Assembly (NCBI RefSeq): GCF_000474215.1
Contig: NZ_BAUC01000001.1
Span: 1 to 64,000, forward strand
Direction of reading: 5' to 3'
Source of the DNA: Edwardsiella hoshinae NBRC 105699 = ATCC 33379
Lineage (GTDB): Bacteria > Pseudomonadota > Gammaproteobacteria > Enterobacterales > Enterobacteriaceae
DNA: 64,000 nt
The notes under the pieces were generated by a model. It did not search any database. It was not told the origin of the DNA and was given only the letters and a program-made list of their open reading frames with translations. This document shows, in pieces, positions 1 to 9,781 of the stretch. The position numbers were made by a program, and so were the translations under genes. Each line of letters begins with the position of its first letter. Position 1 is the first letter of the stretch.

Positions 1-275
1 CGGCGGCGCAAACCTCACGGACCGCAGAGCGGCTACAGGCCGCCTATGGCCAGGCACAGCCAGCGGCGGCTACTCCCGCCCAAGAGACGACCGAGCAAGC
101 ACGTCAGGCGGCCATCGCTACGGCAGTGGCACAGGTTAAGGCACGCCAGTCATTGAGCACCGCCGCGCCAACGACATCATCATCATCACCGACGGAGGCA
201 CAGAAAGCCGCCGTCGCGGCCGCCATCGCCCGCATTAAGGCACGGCAGTCGTCCGCAGCAGCCAGCGAGGAATAA
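1..275 (+). CDS. rsxC: RsxC C-terminal end (partial; electron transport complex subunit C)
   Basis: The window opens inside this gene; its first full codon is at position 3, it stays open to a TAA at 273-275, and rsxD starts on the next base. The translation is Ala/Gln/Arg-rich and contains two related copies of an A-x-A-x-x-K-A-R-Q helix motif (IATAVAQVKARQ and VAAAIARIKARQ). That low-complexity repeated tail is typical of enterobacterial RsxC/RnfC beyond the 4Fe-4S domains. RsxC is the NADH-interacting peripheral subunit of the Rsx (Rnf-like) inner-membrane complex that keeps SoxR reduced. Only the repetitive tail is visible here, so identity rests mainly on the directly following rsxD-rsxG-rsxE-nth order. 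Confidence 0.88.
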   Translation, partial: AAQTSRTAERLQAAYGQAQPAAATPAQETTEQARQAAIATAVAQVKARQSLSTAAPTTSSSSPTEAQKAAVAAAIARIKARQSSAAASEE

Positions 276-1313
276 ATGGCCTTTAGAATCGCCAGTTCAC
301 CCTTTACCCATAATCGCCAGAATACGGCTCGTATCATGTTCTGGGTGGTGGCCGCAGCCCTACCCGGCATCGTGGCGCAGATCTACTTCTTTGGCTATGG
401 CACCTTAATCCAGTTAACGCTGGCCATCATCACCGCCTGGTTGTGCGAGGCGTTGGTGTTACGCCTACGACGCCGCCCGCTCGCCACTCTCGGCGATAAT
501 TCGGCCTTGCTGACCGGCCTGCTGCTGGGAATCAGCCTGCCGCCTCTCGCCCCGTGGTGGCTGGCGGTGCTGGGTAGTGCCTTCGCCATCATCATCGCTA
601 AGCAGCTGTATGGCGGCTTGGGACAGAACCCCTTTAATCCGGCGATGGTCGGCTATGTCATGCTGCTGATCGCCTTCCCGGTACCGATGACCAGCTGGCT
701 ACCGCCGCAGAGCTTGCTGGTGCAACCGATCGATATCAGCCACGCGCTCACGCAAATCTTCACCGGTCACGCCGCCGATCTGCATGCCTTATTCGCGGTC
801 GATGGCATCAGCTCCGCCACCCCGCTCGATAGTGTCAAGACTGGGCTGCGTAGTGGCTTGAGCATGACAGCCATCTTCCAACAACCCATCTGGCAGGGCG
901 AGCTGGCTGGCCTCGGTTGGCAGTGGGTCAACGCCGGCTTCCTGCTCGGTGGCTTAGTGCTGCTATTACGCGGCATCATCCATTGGCAGATCCCGTTGGG
1001 CTTTCTGGCTGCCATGGCGTTGTGCGCCGCCATCGGCCATACACTGGCACCGGGCAGCATCACGCCGCCGCTGATCACCCTATTCTCTGGTGCCACCATG
1101 CTGGGCGCCTTCTTCATCGCCACCGATCCGGTCACCGCCGCGACCACGCCACGCGGGCGGCTGATCTTCGGCCTCTTGTGCGGCCTGCTGGTCTGGCTGA
1201 TCCGCAGTTACGGCGGCTATCCCGATGGGGTGGCATTCGCGGTGTTGCTGGCCAACATCTGCGTCCCGCTGATCGATCACTACACCCAGCCACGCGTCTA
1301 TGGCCATCGCTAA
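276..1313 (+). CDS. rsxD: RsxD, electron transport complex membrane subunit D
   Basis: 345 residues, about the size of E. coli RsxD/RnfD. It is strongly hydrophobic throughout, with around nine to ten membrane segments. An S-S-A-T motif at residues 179-182 matches the site where FMN is attached to threonine by a phosphoester in this family. The product is an inner-membrane subunit of the Rsx complex, which uses NADH to reduce the SoxR [2Fe-2S] cluster and switch off the superoxide response. The start codon abuts the rsxC stop, so the two are translationally coupled; rsxG follows after 9 bases. Nothing looks damaged. Confidence 0.96.
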   Translation: MAFRIASSPFTHNRQNTARIMFWVVAAALPGIVAQIYFFGYGTLIQLTLAIITAWLCEALVLRLRRRPLATLGDNSALLTGLLLGISLPPLAPWWLAVLGSAFAIIIAKQLYGGLGQNPFNPAMVGYVMLLIAFPVPMTSWLPPQSLLVQPIDISHALTQIFTGHAADLHALFAVDGISSATPLDSVKTGLRSGLSMTAIFQQPIWQGELAGLGWQWVNAGFLLGGLVLLLRGIIHWQIPLGFLAAMALCAAIGHTLAPGSITPPLITLFSGATMLGAFFIATDPVTAATTPRGRLIFGLLCGLLVWLIRSYGGYPDGVAFAVLLANICVPLIDHYTQPRVYGHR

Positions 1314-1322
1314 GGAGTCGCT

Positions 1323-1958
1323 ATGCTAACCACGATGCGCCGCCACGGCATCCGCCTGGCTCTGTTCGCGGTACTCGCCACCGCCCTGACCGCTGTCGTT
1401 CACCAGTTGACGAGCCGTACTATCGCGCAACAGGCCATGCGACAACAACAGCAGTTGTTCGATCAGGTGATCGCCCCCGGCGACTACGATAATGACTTGC
1501 AGGGGAGTTGCCGCCTGATCCGCGATCCCCGCCTCGGTGATGAGCGGCCACACCGTCTCTATCTGGCACAGCGCCAGGGACAGCCGGTCGCCGCGCTGGT
1601 CGAGGCCACCGCTCCCGACGGTTACGCCGGTGCCATTCGCCTCTTGGTCGGTGCCGATTTTGCCGGTAAGGTTCTTGGTGTGCGCGTCATCGAGCAGCAT
1701 GAAACCCCAGGTCTCGGCGACAAGATCGAGCGCCGGGTTTCCGATTGGATCGACAGTTTCCGCAATAAGGTGGTGCATGGTGCCGCCGATCCGGCGTTCC
1801 GGGTGAAAAAGGATGGTGGCGAGTTCGACCAGTTCACAGGGGCCACCATTACCCCGCGCGCGGTGGTCAATGCCGTGCGCCGTTCGACCCTGGTCATCCA
1901 GGATAGCCGTCCTCAGTTGGCGAGCCTGCCCGCCTGTGGAGAAAGAGAAAGCGAATGA
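1323..1958 (+). CDS. rsxG: RsxG, electron transport complex FMN-binding subunit G
   Basis: 211 residues with one N-terminal membrane helix (about residues 10-29) and a periplasmic FMN-binding domain. The motif T-G-A-T-I-T places the flavin-accepting threonine at residue 175, as in the RnfG/RsxG family. The start chosen has a good ribosome site (AAGGAG) just upstream; a second ATG four codons later is possible. The gene sits in the rsx operon and its last four bases (ATGA) overlap the start of rsxE, suggesting coupled translation. Confidence 0.96.
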   Translation: MLTTMRRHGIRLALFAVLATALTAVVHQLTSRTIAQQAMRQQQQLFDQVIAPGDYDNDLQGSCRLIRDPRLGDERPHRLYLAQRQGQPVAALVEATAPDGYAGAIRLLVGADFAGKVLGVRVIEQHETPGLGDKIERRVSDWIDSFRNKVVHGAADPAFRVKKDGGEFDQFTGATITPRAVVNAVRRSTLVIQDSRPQLASLPACGERESE

Positions 1959-2671
1959 GTGAAGCAAAAAACCTGCTGATCAATGGGCTATGGAAGAACA
2001 ACTCGGCCTTAGTGCAATTGCTCGGCCTATGCCCACTGCTGGCCGTCTCTTCGACGGCGACCAACGCCCTCGGGCTCGGTCTGGCCACCACCCTGGTGCT
2101 GGTACTGACCAATAGCGCCGTCTCGGCATTACGCCGTTGGGTGCCGAGTGAGATCCGCATCCCTATCTACGTCATGATCATCGCCTCGGTGGTCAGCGCG
2201 GTACAGATGCTAATCAATGCTTATGCTTTCGGCCTCTATCAATCCTTGGGGATCTTCATTCCCTTGATCGTCACCAACTGTATCGTCATTGGCCGGGCCG
2301 AGGCCTACGCCGCGCACCAGCCGATCGGGCTGGCGGCGCTGGACGGATTAGCGACCGGACTGGGCGCCAGCGCGGCGTTGCTGGTCTTGGGTGCCCTACG
2401 CGAGATCTTGGGCAATGGCACCCTCTTTGACGGCGCCGATCAGTTACTCGGCTCTTGGGCCAGCGTATTGCGACTCCAACTCTTCCAGAGTGACACCCCG
2501 TTCCTGCTGGCGATGTTACCACCGGGCGCATTCCTTGGCCTTGGATTTATGCTGGCAGGCAAATATGTTATCGATCAGAAGATGCGCCGCCGCCAGGCAC
2601 TGCGCGCCGCCCAACACGCACGCCGTAGCGAAATCAGCGATGCGGCACAGCCAAACCACGAGCAGGCATAA
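1955..2671 (+). CDS. rsxE: RsxE, electron transport complex membrane subunit E
   Basis: 238 residues, an integral membrane protein of the RnfA/RnfE/NqrD/NqrE family with about six transmembrane helices. The family normally coordinates part of a membrane-embedded Fe-S centre in the Rsx/Rnf electron path. It overlaps rsxG by four bases and shares its stop with the first base of nth (TAATG), so rsxC-D-G-E-nth appears to be a single transcription unit as in E. coli. The C-terminal tail (last 25 residues) is polar and charged, consistent with a cytoplasmic end. Confidence 0.95.
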   Translation: MSEAKNLLINGLWKNNSALVQLLGLCPLLAVSSTATNALGLGLATTLVLVLTNSAVSALRRWVPSEIRIPIYVMIIASVVSAVQMLINAYAFGLYQSLGIFIPLIVTNCIVIGRAEAYAAHQPIGLAALDGLATGLGASAALLVLGALREILGNGTLFDGADQLLGSWASVLRLQLFQSDTPFLLAMLPPGAFLGLGFMLAGKYVIDQKMRRRQALRAAQHARRSEISDAAQPNHEQA

Positions 2672-3312
2672 TGAATCAGGCAAAACGTATTGCGATCCTG
2701 CGGCGACTACAAGCCGCCAATCCGCATCCCACTACCGAATTGCGCTATACCTCGACCTTCGAACTGTTGATCGCCGTACTGCTATCGGCGCAAGCGACCG
2801 ATGTCAGCGTCAACAAGGCGACGGCGACCCTCTTTCCGCAGGCCAATACTCCGCAGGCCCTGCTGGATCTCGGTGTCGAGGGGATCAAGCAACACATCAA
2901 GACCATCGGGCTGTATAACAGCAAGGCCGAAAATATCGTCAAGACCTGCCGCCTACTGCTGGAGTTGCATGGCGGCGAGGTCCCGGAAGATCGTCAAGCC
3001 TTGGAAGCCTTGCCCGGCGTCGGGCGCAAAACGGCCAACGTGGTGCTCAATACCGCCTTCGGTTGGCCGACCATCGCCGTCGATACTCATATCTTCCGCG
3101 TCTGCAACCGCACTCGCTTCGCCCCAGGTGATACGGTGAACGACGTCGAAGCACGCTTGCTCAAGGTGGTGCCGGCGGAGTTCGCGCTCAATTGTCACCA
3201 CTGGCTGATCCTACACGGCCGTTACACCTGTATCGCGCGCCGTCCACGCTGCGGCTCCTGCCTGATCGAAGATCTGTGCGAGTATCGCGACAAGGTCTAT
3301 CCTGAATCCTAA
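2671..3312 (+). CDS. nth: Endonuclease III (bifunctional DNA glycosylase/AP lyase)
   Basis: 213 residues, near the E. coli length. It removes oxidised pyrimidines in base excision repair and cleaves the resulting abasic site. The helix-hairpin-helix motif LPGVGRKTA carries the catalytic Lys120; the conserved catalytic aspartate is Asp138 in VDTHIFRV. The C-terminal [4Fe-4S] cluster ligands are Cys187, Cys194, Cys197 and Cys203 with the expected C-x6-C-x2-C-x5-C spacing. It is the last gene of the rsx operon, linking redox sensing and oxidative DNA repair. Confidence 0.98.
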   Translation: MNQAKRIAILRRLQAANPHPTTELRYTSTFELLIAVLLSAQATDVSVNKATATLFPQANTPQALLDLGVEGIKQHIKTIGLYNSKAENIVKTCRLLLELHGGEVPEDRQALEALPGVGRKTANVVLNTAFGWPTIAVDTHIFRVCNRTRFAPGDTVNDVEARLLKVVPAEFALNCHHWLILHGRYTCIARRPRCGSCLIEDLCEYRDKVYPES

Positions 3313-3319
3313 TCTCCCT

Positions 3320-3345
3320 CGCTCAGGCCCCTGGCGGCCTGAGCG
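3320..3345 (+). terminator. Inverted repeat after nth, possible rsx-nth operon terminator
   Basis: A perfect 10-bp stem (CGCTCAGGCC / GGCCTGAGCG) with a 6-base loop begins eight bases after the nth stop. There is no T-run after it, so it may be a weak or Rho-assisted terminator, or an mRNA-stabilising hairpin. Confidence 0.45.
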
Positions 3346-3906
3346 TCACGCCACCGGTGAACTGCCTATTGCCGCGCGTCTGACTGTGATCATGCTCGCC
3401 TTTTTACCTCTGCTCACCCTATTGCACGCCTCTTGCAGCGACGCAAGTTGTTTCGTTCGCATTATTTTGAACTAGATCACATTTAAGCGGTTAAATTCAT
3501 TTCTCGAATGATACACCCTTGTTACTTAATTGGATGATTTTGGCAAAATATCATTATTTAGAGGAATAAAAGGCATTTTTAGCAATTAGCCAGATGATAA
3601 CTCTATTTTTCACCAAAATAGAAAAATATATAACGAAAGACGTTTTGTGCAGCAATTCGGCAAAATTTTACATCGTAAAACCCATTTTATGCGCGAGTTC
3701 CCTCTGATTAACATTTGTAACATTATCGGATTATTCCAGAAGCCGTTTATGTAACAGGATATTACAAAGCTATTGTCATCCCATAAAATATCGTGAAGAG
3801 TACCTCTCTTCTCGTCACGTATAACAATGTAAATAGTGTGTTTTTTGAACATCACGCCGTGACTATTACCCGCTGCGCAGCGGGCGTGAATAACCAGAGG
3901 TAACTT
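3346..3906. other. AT-rich intergenic region upstream of dtpA
   Basis: This 560-base stretch holds no convincing gene and is much richer in A+T than its neighbours, especially 3480-3850. It probably contains the dtpA promoter and leader. A Cyclic-AMP receptor protein-like site lies at 3466-3481. In E. coli dtpA (tppB) is OmpR-dependent; I could not identify OmpR sites by eye. Confidence 0.5.
3466..3481. promoter_or_regulatory. Candidate CRP-cAMP binding site
   Basis: TTTGA-ACTAGA-TCACA matches the TGTGA-N6-TCACA consensus at 9 of 10 positions and is followed by TTT. It lies about 425 bp upstream of dtpA, which is far for direct activation, so its target is uncertain. Confidence 0.4.
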
Positions 3907-5373
3907 GTGTCAAACGCAAACAACAACCCCGAAAGCGTCAGCCTAAACGCTTTCAAGCAACCCCGAGCCTTCTATCTCATCTTCTCCATCGAGCTGTGGG
4001 AACGTTTCGGTTACTACGGCCTGCAAGGCATCATGGCCGTCTACCTGGTCAAGATGCTCGGCATGAGCGAGGCCGACTCGATTACCTTATTCTCCTCCTT
4101 CAGCGCCCTGGTGTACGGCTTTGTCGCCATCGGCGGCTGGCTGGGTGACAAGGTACTCGGCGCCAAGCGCGTCATCATGCTCGGCGCCCTGGTCTTGGCC
4201 ATCGGTTACGCTTTTGTCGCCTACTCTGGCCACGACTTGGCGCTGGTCTACGTAGGGATGGCAACCATCGCGGTCGGTAATGGTCTGTTTAAGGCTAACC
4301 CGTCTTCACTACTCTCAACCTGCTATGAGAAGAATGACCCGCGTTTAGACGGCGCTTTCACCATGTACTATATGTCGGTGAACATTGGCTCCTTCTTCTC
4401 GATGCTGGCCACCCCGTGGCTGGCCGCCCGTTTCGGTTGGAGCGTCGCCTTCTCCCTGAGTGTGGTCGGTATGCTGATCACCCTGGTCAACTTTATGATG
4501 TGCCGCCGTTGGGTCAAAGATCAGGGGTCTAAGCCTGACTTCGCCCCGCTGCAAGTCGGCAAACTGGTGATGACCCTGATCGGGGTCGTGATCCTGGTCG
4601 CTATCTCCACCTGGCTGCTGCATAACCAGACCATCGCGCGCTGGGCGCTGGCCATCATCTCTGCCTGTATCGTACTGATCTTCGCCAAAGAGACCTTCGC
4701 CCTGCAAGGCGGCGCGCGTCGCAAGATGATCGTCGCCTTCCTGCTGATGCTGGAGGCCGTGGTGTTCTTCGTGCTGTACAGCCAGATGCCGACCTCGCTG
4801 AACTTCTTCGCTATCCATAACGTCGAGCACAGCATCTTCGGTATCGCCTTCGAGCCGGAGCAGTACCAGGCGCTGAACCCGTTCTGGATCATGGTCGCCA
4901 GCCCGATCCTGGCGGCCATCTATAACAAGATGGGCGACCGTCTGCCGATGCCGCATAAGTTTGCCATCGGTATGGTGCTGTGTTCCTGCGCCTTCCTGGT
5001 CCTGCCGTGGGGCGCTTCCTTCGCCAACGACGCGGGCATCGTCTCCGTTCATTGGCTGGTGTTGAGCTACGCCTTGCAGAGTATCGGCGAGCTGATGATC
5101 TCCGGCTTGGGCCTGGCGATGGTGGCGCAGTTGGTGCCGCAACGTCTGATGGGCTTCATCATGGGCTCCTGGTTCCTGACCACCGCCGCGGCGGCACTGA
5201 TCGCCGGTAAAGTCGCCGCGCTGACCGCCGTCCCGGGTGACGTCGCCGATCCGCACGCCTCACTGGCTATCTATAGCCACGTCTTTATGCAGATCGGTAT
5301 CGCCACCGCGGTGATCGCCGTGCTGATGATGCTGACGGCGCCGAAACTGAACCGCATGACCCAGGGCGACTGA
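3907..5373 (+). CDS. dtpA: Dipeptide/tripeptide permease A (POT family)
   Basis: 488 residues, a proton-coupled oligopeptide transporter of the POT/PTR family in the major facilitator superfamily with twelve to fourteen predicted helices. The family signature E-x-W-E-R-F-x-Y-Y is at residues 29-37 and couples proton binding to peptide transport. The start is a GTG preceded by AGAGG. It is monocistronic, with a long AT-rich leader upstream and a strong terminator downstream. DtpA, DtpB and YdgR naming overlaps in this family, but position between nth and gstA is that of E. coli dtpA (tppB). Confidence 0.95.
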   Translation: MSNANNNPESVSLNAFKQPRAFYLIFSIELWERFGYYGLQGIMAVYLVKMLGMSEADSITLFSSFSALVYGFVAIGGWLGDKVLGAKRVIMLGALVLAIGYAFVAYSGHDLALVYVGMATIAVGNGLFKANPSSLLSTCYEKNDPRLDGAFTMYYMSVNIGSFFSMLATPWLAARFGWSVAFSLSVVGMLITLVNFMMCRRWVKDQGSKPDFAPLQVGKLVMTLIGVVILVAISTWLLHNQTIARWALAIISACIVLIFAKETFALQGGARRKMIVAFLLMLEAVVFFVLYSQMPTSLNFFAIHNVEHSIFGIAFEPEQYQALNPFWIMVASPILAAIYNKMGDRLPMPHKFAIGMVLCSCAFLVLPWGASFANDAGIVSVHWLVLSYALQSIGELMISGLGLAMVAQLVPQRLMGFIMGSWFLTTAAAALIAGKVAALTAVPGDVADPHASLAIYSHVFMQIGIATAVIAVLMMLTAPKLNRMTQGD

Positions 5374-5395
5374 TCGTCCCCCAACGCTTCGCCTA

Positions 5396-5420
5396 AGGCG
5401 CCCACCCGGGCGCCTTTTTT
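5396..5420 (+). terminator. Rho-independent terminator of dtpA
   Basis: Eight-base-pair GC-rich stem (AGGCGCCC / GGGCGCCT) with a four-base loop followed directly by six T residues, 23 bp after the dtpA stop. Confidence 0.9.
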
Positions 5421-5536
5421 GTGCCCTGCTCACTCGCCTAACAAGAAATTATACCGTTTGCACAGACAGTGCCGAGGCGAGTGACTACGCTAAAAGGTGT
5501 TCTTTCTTCCCATAGGAAACGTCCAAGGAGCGAGCG

Positions 5537-6142
5537 ATGAAGTTATTCTATAAATCAGGGGCCTGTTCACTCTCGCCACATATCGTACTGCGCGAGGCTG
5601 GGCTAGACTTCACCATCGAAAGCGTCGATCTGGCCAATAAGCGTACCGAGCATGGCGGAGACTATCTGCGCATCAACCCCAAAGGACAAGTGCCGGCATT
5701 GCTGCTGGATGATGGCACCGTGTTAACCGAGGGGGTCGCCATCGTGCAGTATCTCGCCGATCGTGTGCCGGATCGAAAGCTGATCCCGCCTGCCGAGAGT
5801 CTGGCGCGTTATCACGCCATCGAATGGCTCAACTATATCGCCACCGAACTCCACAAGGGATTCAGCCCGTTATTCAATCCCCGTCTGTCAGAGGAAAACA
5901 AGGCGGCGGCTCGAGCCGGACTGGAGAAACAGTTTCGCTACCTCGATACGACCCTCGGCGAACGCCCCTACCTGCTCGGTCAGGACTTTAGCGTCGCCGA
6001 TGCCTACCTGTTCACCATCCTCTGTTGGGCCAAGGCGATGCATTTCGATCTGAACCAATGGCCGACGTTGGCGGCCTATATGGCGCGTATCGCCGCCCGG
6101 CCGGCGGTGGTGGCGACGCTGAATGCCGAAGGATTGGCGTAG
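5537..6142 (+). CDS. gstA: Glutathione S-transferase (beta class)
   Basis: 201 residues, the size of E. coli GstA. The N-terminal thioredoxin-like domain carries Cys10 in the motif SGACSLSPH, the residue characteristic of bacterial beta-class GSTs, followed by the glutathione-contacting N-P-K-G-Q-V-P-A loop. The C-terminal helical domain holds the D-x-S-x-A-D motif near residue 152. It conjugates glutathione to electrophiles and may have peroxidase activity, in the cytosol. A strong ribosome site (AAGGAG) precedes the ATG. It stands alone between two terminators. Confidence 0.95.
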   Translation: MKLFYKSGACSLSPHIVLREAGLDFTIESVDLANKRTEHGGDYLRINPKGQVPALLLDDGTVLTEGVAIVQYLADRVPDRKLIPPAESLARYHAIEWLNYIATELHKGFSPLFNPRLSEENKAAARAGLEKQFRYLDTTLGERPYLLGQDFSVADAYLFTILCWAKAMHFDLNQWPTLAAYMARIAARPAVVATLNAEGLA

Positions 6143-6172
6143 ATAGGCCAACAGTCGGTTACGCAAAATGCC

Positions 6173-6200
6173 AACAGGCCTCCCGCTGGGGAGGCCTGTT
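6173..6200. terminator. Bidirectional terminator between gstA and pdxY
   Basis: A perfect 11-bp stem (AACAGGCCTCC / GGAGGCCTGTT) with a 6-base loop separates two convergent genes. The minus-strand reading is followed by a short T-rich stretch. Confidence 0.8.
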
Positions 6201-6223
6201 GATCATATGACTCGGCACGCGGC

Positions 6224-7090
6224 TTAACGGTGTAATGCCCGCGCGGGATAATGATGTTGCGGCTGAGCGATGCGATCCTGGGCGGCCACCAGCTGAAGCT
6301 CATATTCGCCCATCGCCTGCGTCGTCAGCATCACCTCGTAGACCGCCGCGGTGACATGCTCCAGTGCGCTCTGCAACGACTCGCCTTTCAGCAGATTGAC
6401 CAGCAACAGGCCGCTGGTCAAATCGCCGACGCCCACCGGCTGGCGGGCCCCAAAGTCCACCAGCGGACGGGCGATATGCCAGGCTTCCTGGGCGGTGACC
6501 AGCAGCATTTCGAAACGGTCATGATCGTAACCGGCATTATGCAGGTGTTTAACCAATACGATGCGCGGCCCACGGGCGATCAGCTCACGCGAAGCCGCCA
6601 AGGCCTCATCGACGCTGGTGATGCGACGATCCGTCAACGTCTCCAGCTCCAACAGGTTCGGCGCCATGATGTCGCTACATGCTACCGCCTGTTGGCAGAA
6701 AAACTCCGCGACGCCCGGTGCCACGATACAGCCCTTCTCCGGATGCCCCATCACCGGATCGCAAAAATACCATGCTGCGGGGTTGCTCTGTTTCACCTGA
6801 CGCACGATCTGTAGGATATGCTCGCCCTGTTGCGGTGAACCGATATAACCGCTCAGCACCGCGTCGCAGCGCTGAAGCTCCCCGATATCGGCAATCCCTT
6901 GCACAATCTCGGTCAAATGCGTCGCCGGCATCACGCTGCCAGTCCAGTGACCGTACTGAGTATGATTGGAGAACTGAACGGTATTCAGCGGCCAGACATT
7001 CGCCCCCATGCGGCGCATCGGGAAGACGGCGGCGCTGTTACCGGCGTGGCCAAACACCACGTGAGATTGTATGGAAAGGATATTCTTCAT
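6224..7090 (-). CDS. pdxY: Pyridoxal kinase PdxY
   Basis: 288 residues, ribokinase/PfkB superfamily, close to E. coli PdxY. It phosphorylates pyridoxal to pyridoxal 5'-phosphate in the B6 salvage pathway, using ATP in the cytosol. The start [19 protein letters not shown] segment is the substrate-binding N-terminus of pyridoxal kinases and the anion-hole motif [11 protein letters not shown] near residue 220 carries the catalytic aspartate. It lies 69 bp downstream of tyrS on the same strand, as in E. coli where pdxH-tyrS-pdxY are linked. Confidence 0.96.
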   Translation of the reverse strand: MKNILSIQSHVVFGHAGNSAAVFPMRRMGANVWPLNTVQFSNHTQYGHWTGSVMPATHLTEIVQGIADIGELQRCDAVLSGYIGSPQQGEHILQIVRQVKQSNPAAWYFCDPVMGHPEKGCIVAPGVAEFFCQQAVACSDIMAPNLLELETLTDRRITSVDEALAASRELIARGPRIVLVKHLHNAGYDHDRFEMLLVTAQEAWHIARPLVDFGARQPVGVGDLTSGLLLVNLLKGESLQSALEHVTAAVYEVMLTTQAMGEYELQLVAAQDRIAQPQHHYPARALHR

Positions 7091-7159
7091 CGTATTTTTA
7101 CTTATCTGCCCGGAGGCAGCCGTTGATTTGAGTGGGGGCCGGAGCCCCCTTTGCTGTGA

Positions 7160-8434
7160 TTACTTCCAGCAGATCAGGCAATAGTTCTTCTTGCCACGAC
7201 GCAGCAGCGTGTAGCGGCCGAACAGACGATCGCTGTCGCTGAAAGTGTATTCGGGATCGGCTTGTTTCTCGCCGTTAACGCTAACCGCATTGGAGGCGAT
7301 GGTCTTCCGCGCCTGCCCACGGGACGGTTGCAGTTCGGCATCGACCAGCGCCTGCTGGAGATCGGCGCCAATCGTCAGCTCGACCATCGGCATGCCATCT
7401 TGTGCCAGTTGCGCGAAGTCGGCCTCGGTCATCTCGTCTAGGCTGCCGGAAAACAGACTGTGGGTGATACGTTGCGCCGCCTGCAACCCTTCTGCACCGT
7501 GCACCAGGCGCGTCACCTCTTCCGCCAGCACATATTGGGCACGCGGCGCCTTGCCACTGGTCTTGTCCTCCTCTTCCAGCGCATCGATCTCATCGAGGCT
7601 CATAAAGGTGAAGAACTTGAGGAAACGATACACATCGGCATCGGAAGTGTTGATCCAGAACTGATAGAACTTGTACGGGCTGGTCTTCTTCGGATCCAGC
7701 CATACCGCCCCGCCTTCGGTTTTGCCGAACTTGGTTCCGTCAGCCTTGGTGATCAGCGGAACCGTCAACCCCCAGACTTGCTGCTGGTTTAGCCGACGAG
7801 TCAGATCGATACCGGAGGTGATGTTGCCCCATTGATCGGAACCGCCGATCTGCAACTCGACGCCATGCATACGGTTCAGGCTGGCAAAGTCGTAACCCTG
7901 CAACAAGTTATAGGAGAACTCGGTGAAGGAGATGCCAACATCGTCGCGATTCAAACGCTGCTTCACCGCTTCCTTGTTAATCATCTGGTTAACGGAGAAG
8001 TGCTTACCGATATCGCGCAGGAAGGTCAGCACGTTCATGCTGCCAAACCAATCATAGTTATTGGCGGCGATGGCGCTGTTAGCGCCACAATCGAAATCCA
8101 AGAACGGTGCCACCTGATGGCGGATCTTCTCAACCCAGCCCTGCACCGTCTCTTCCGTATTCAGCTTACGCTCGCTCGCCTTGAAGCTCGGATCGCCGAT
8201 CAGCCCCGTCGCCCCACCGACCAACGCCACCGGCTTGTGTCCGGCCAGTTGGAAACGCTTCAGACACAGCAGGGGAACCAGATGGCCCAAATGCAAGCTG
8301 TCTGCGGTCGGATCGAATCCGCAATACAGTGCGATCGGCCCCTGCGCCAGTCGCTCTGCCAACGCCTCTTCGTCCGTAACCTGGGCCACAAGGCCCCGCT
8401 CTTGCAATTGTTTAATCAGGTTGCTGCTTGCCAT
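7160..8434 (-). CDS. tyrS: Tyrosyl-tRNA synthetase
   Basis: 424 residues, exactly the E. coli length when the internal ATG at 8434 is used; this start has GGAG upstream and begins with the conserved [11 protein letters not shown] longer frame reaching 8461 exists but its nine extra residues are not conserved. The class I signature HIGH appears as HLGHL and the KMSKS loop as KFGKT; an S4-like RNA-binding domain lies at the C-terminus ([15 protein letters not shown]). The enzyme charges tRNA-Tyr. It is flanked by pdxH and pdxY on the same strand. Confidence 0.98.
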   Translation of the reverse strand: MASSNLIKQLQERGLVAQVTDEEALAERLAQGPIALYCGFDPTADSLHLGHLVPLLCLKRFQLAGHKPVALVGGATGLIGDPSFKASERKLNTEETVQGWVEKIRHQVAPFLDFDCGANSAIAANNYDWFGSMNVLTFLRDIGKHFSVNQMINKEAVKQRLNRDDVGISFTEFSYNLLQGYDFASLNRMHGVELQIGGSDQWGNITSGIDLTRRLNQQQVWGLTVPLITKADGTKFGKTEGGAVWLDPKKTSPYKFYQFWINTSDADVYRFLKFFTFMSLDEIDALEEEDKTSGKAPRAQYVLAEEVTRLVHGAEGLQAAQRITHSLFSGSLDEMTEADFAQLAQDGMPMVELTIGADLQQALVDAELQPSRGQARKTIASNAVSVNGEKQADPEYTFSDSDRLFGRYTLLRRGKKNYCLICWK

Positions 8435-8572
8435 TAATAACTCCATTAATTTTACACACACCGTAACCCATGCCGAACGCTGCCGACAGGCCGATGCCAG
8501 GGCGGATTATAAACGCTATAGGATAAAGCGCCGGACGCCGTCACGCCAGCCTTTAACCGGGAAATTACGCCA

Positions 8573-9226
8573 CTAGGGCGCTAAGCGATCGATCTGCCAG
8601 CCATCCTCGGCACGCTGGTACAGAAAACGGTCATGCAGGCGGTTTTCTCGCCCCTGCCAGAACTCCATGCTGTCGATAGCCACGCGATAGCCTCCCCAGA
8701 AACTGGGCAGCGGCACCTCGCCCTGTAAAAACTTCTGCTTCAGTTCGAGAAACTTGCCTTCCAGAATGCCACGCGTCGAGATGCGCGCCGACTGATGTGA
8801 AACCCAGGCGGCGATCTGGCTATCCTTAGGACGACTATGGAAATATTTCATCACTTCCAGCGTGGAGAGACGACGGGCGCACCCGGTCACGCTGACCTGA
8901 CGATCCAGCATATGCCAGGGAAAGTGCAGGCTAATACGGGGGTTATCCTGCAACTGCTGTGCCTTATTGCTCCCCAGGTTGGTATAGAACACCATCCCTT
9001 GTTCATCATAATGTTTCAGCAACACGATACGCTGGTGAGGCTGCCCCGACTTATCCACTGTCGCCACACACATGGCGGTGGGATCGGCCAGACGGGCATC
9101 ACAGGCCTGACGCAACCAACGCGCAAACAGATCCAACGGATCGGCGGTCAAATCCTGGCGCCGCAGACCACCACGCACATACTCGCGGCGCAGGTCGGCA
9201 ATATCAAACTCGTTGTTTTCACTCAT
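8573..9226 (-). CDS. pdxH: Pyridoxine/pyridoxamine 5'-phosphate oxidase
   Basis: 217 residues beginning MSENNEF, matching the E. coli start; the preceding 17 in-frame residues lack homology and the ATG at 9226 has AGGGGG upstream. The FMN-dependent enzyme oxidises PNP or PMP to pyridoxal phosphate, the last step of B6 synthesis. Conserved segments include [18 protein letters not shown] (FMN and substrate binding) and the C-terminal [10 protein letters not shown] with the substrate-contacting Arg/His. It is upstream of tyrS and pdxY, giving a B6-centred cluster. Confidence 0.97.
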   Translation of the reverse strand: MSENNEFDIADLRREYVRGGLRRQDLTADPLDLFARWLRQACDARLADPTAMCVATVDKSGQPHQRIVLLKHYDEQGMVFYTNLGSNKAQQLQDNPRISLHFPWHMLDRQVSVTGCARRLSTLEVMKYFHSRPKDSQIAAWVSHQSARISTRGILEGKFLELKQKFLQGEVPLPSFWGGYRVAIDSMEFWQGRENRLHDRFLYQRAEDGWQIDRLAP

Positions 9227-9403
9227 ATTCAACCCCCTGACAGCGTAACTATCGTTATTCTGCCCCTTGGCCGTCACAATCTCAATCGCCGCCCGCCGTC
9301 AGCCCGGCTCGGCAACGCGTCCCACGTCGGTTCAGACGGATAAACGCCGCCCTTACCCAGATGTTCTCCGTGGGATGTTCTATTTTATCCATTTGATTTA
9401 TAT

Positions 9404-9444
9404 TAAAATAAAAACACCGTCCTCCACTGATTCGCGAGGACGGT
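9404..9444 (-). terminator. Rho-independent terminator of anmK-mliC
   Basis: Nine-base-pair stem (9416-9424 with 9436-9444) read on the minus strand, followed by a T-rich tract (TGTTTTTATTTT). It lies 16 bp after the mliC stop. Confidence 0.85.
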
Positions 9445-9460
9445 GACAGCGGGACGGAAA

Positions 9461-9778
9461 CTATAGGGACAGTGTAGCGGCAGGCTGAAGGAGGCAGTCA
9501 TTTACGATGACATGACCGTCGCGCTCGATAATGGCCTCGTTCCCCGTCGACCAAAAGGTGTAGCGCCCATCACTGTAACGCACACCCGAAGCCGACAACG
9601 TTTGGCGCAGGGTCAAGGCCGAACCGTCCAGCACCATACGCACCAGGCGCAGTTTATTATCCTGTAGCACAGTCAAGGGAAGCGTGCCACAGCGGTAGTG
9701 CAGCGTTTGCCCTCCCTGAGCAAACAACTGGCAGCCCGCCAGCAGCAGCGCTGCACCAGCTAGCATCAGGTTACGCAT
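9461..9778 (-). CDS. mliC: Membrane-bound inhibitor of C-type lysozyme (lipoprotein)
   Basis: 105 residues. A signal peptide ends in the lipobox LLAGC, so the mature protein should be lipidated and held in the outer membrane facing the periplasm. The MliC/PliC domain contains the conserved YRCG cysteine, the S-G-x-R-Y-S/T-D-G-x-Y-x-F-W-S motif that plugs the lysozyme active site, and the C-terminal partner cysteine (NDCLLQ). The ATG at 9778 is preferred over a GTG one codon upstream because it sits six bases after GGGAGG. It starts 3 bp after the anmK stop, so both are in one operon. Confidence 0.92.
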   Translation of the reverse strand: MRNLMLAGAALLLAGCQLFAQGGQTLHYRCGTLPLTVLQDNKLRLVRMVLDGSALTLRQTLSASGVRYSDGRYTFWSTGNEAIIERDGHVIVNDCLLQPAATLSL

Positions 9779-9781
9779 CAC

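Noticed and set aside
3610-3855. 81-codon minus-strand frame in the AT-rich dtpA leader
   Set aside because: GTG/ATG start without ribosome site, odd composition driven by low GC, and no family resemblance.
4345-5256. 303-codon minus-strand frame inside dtpA
   Set aside because: Shadow of a high-GC gene: Gln/Asp/Gly/His-rich translation without domains, fully inside the permease gene.
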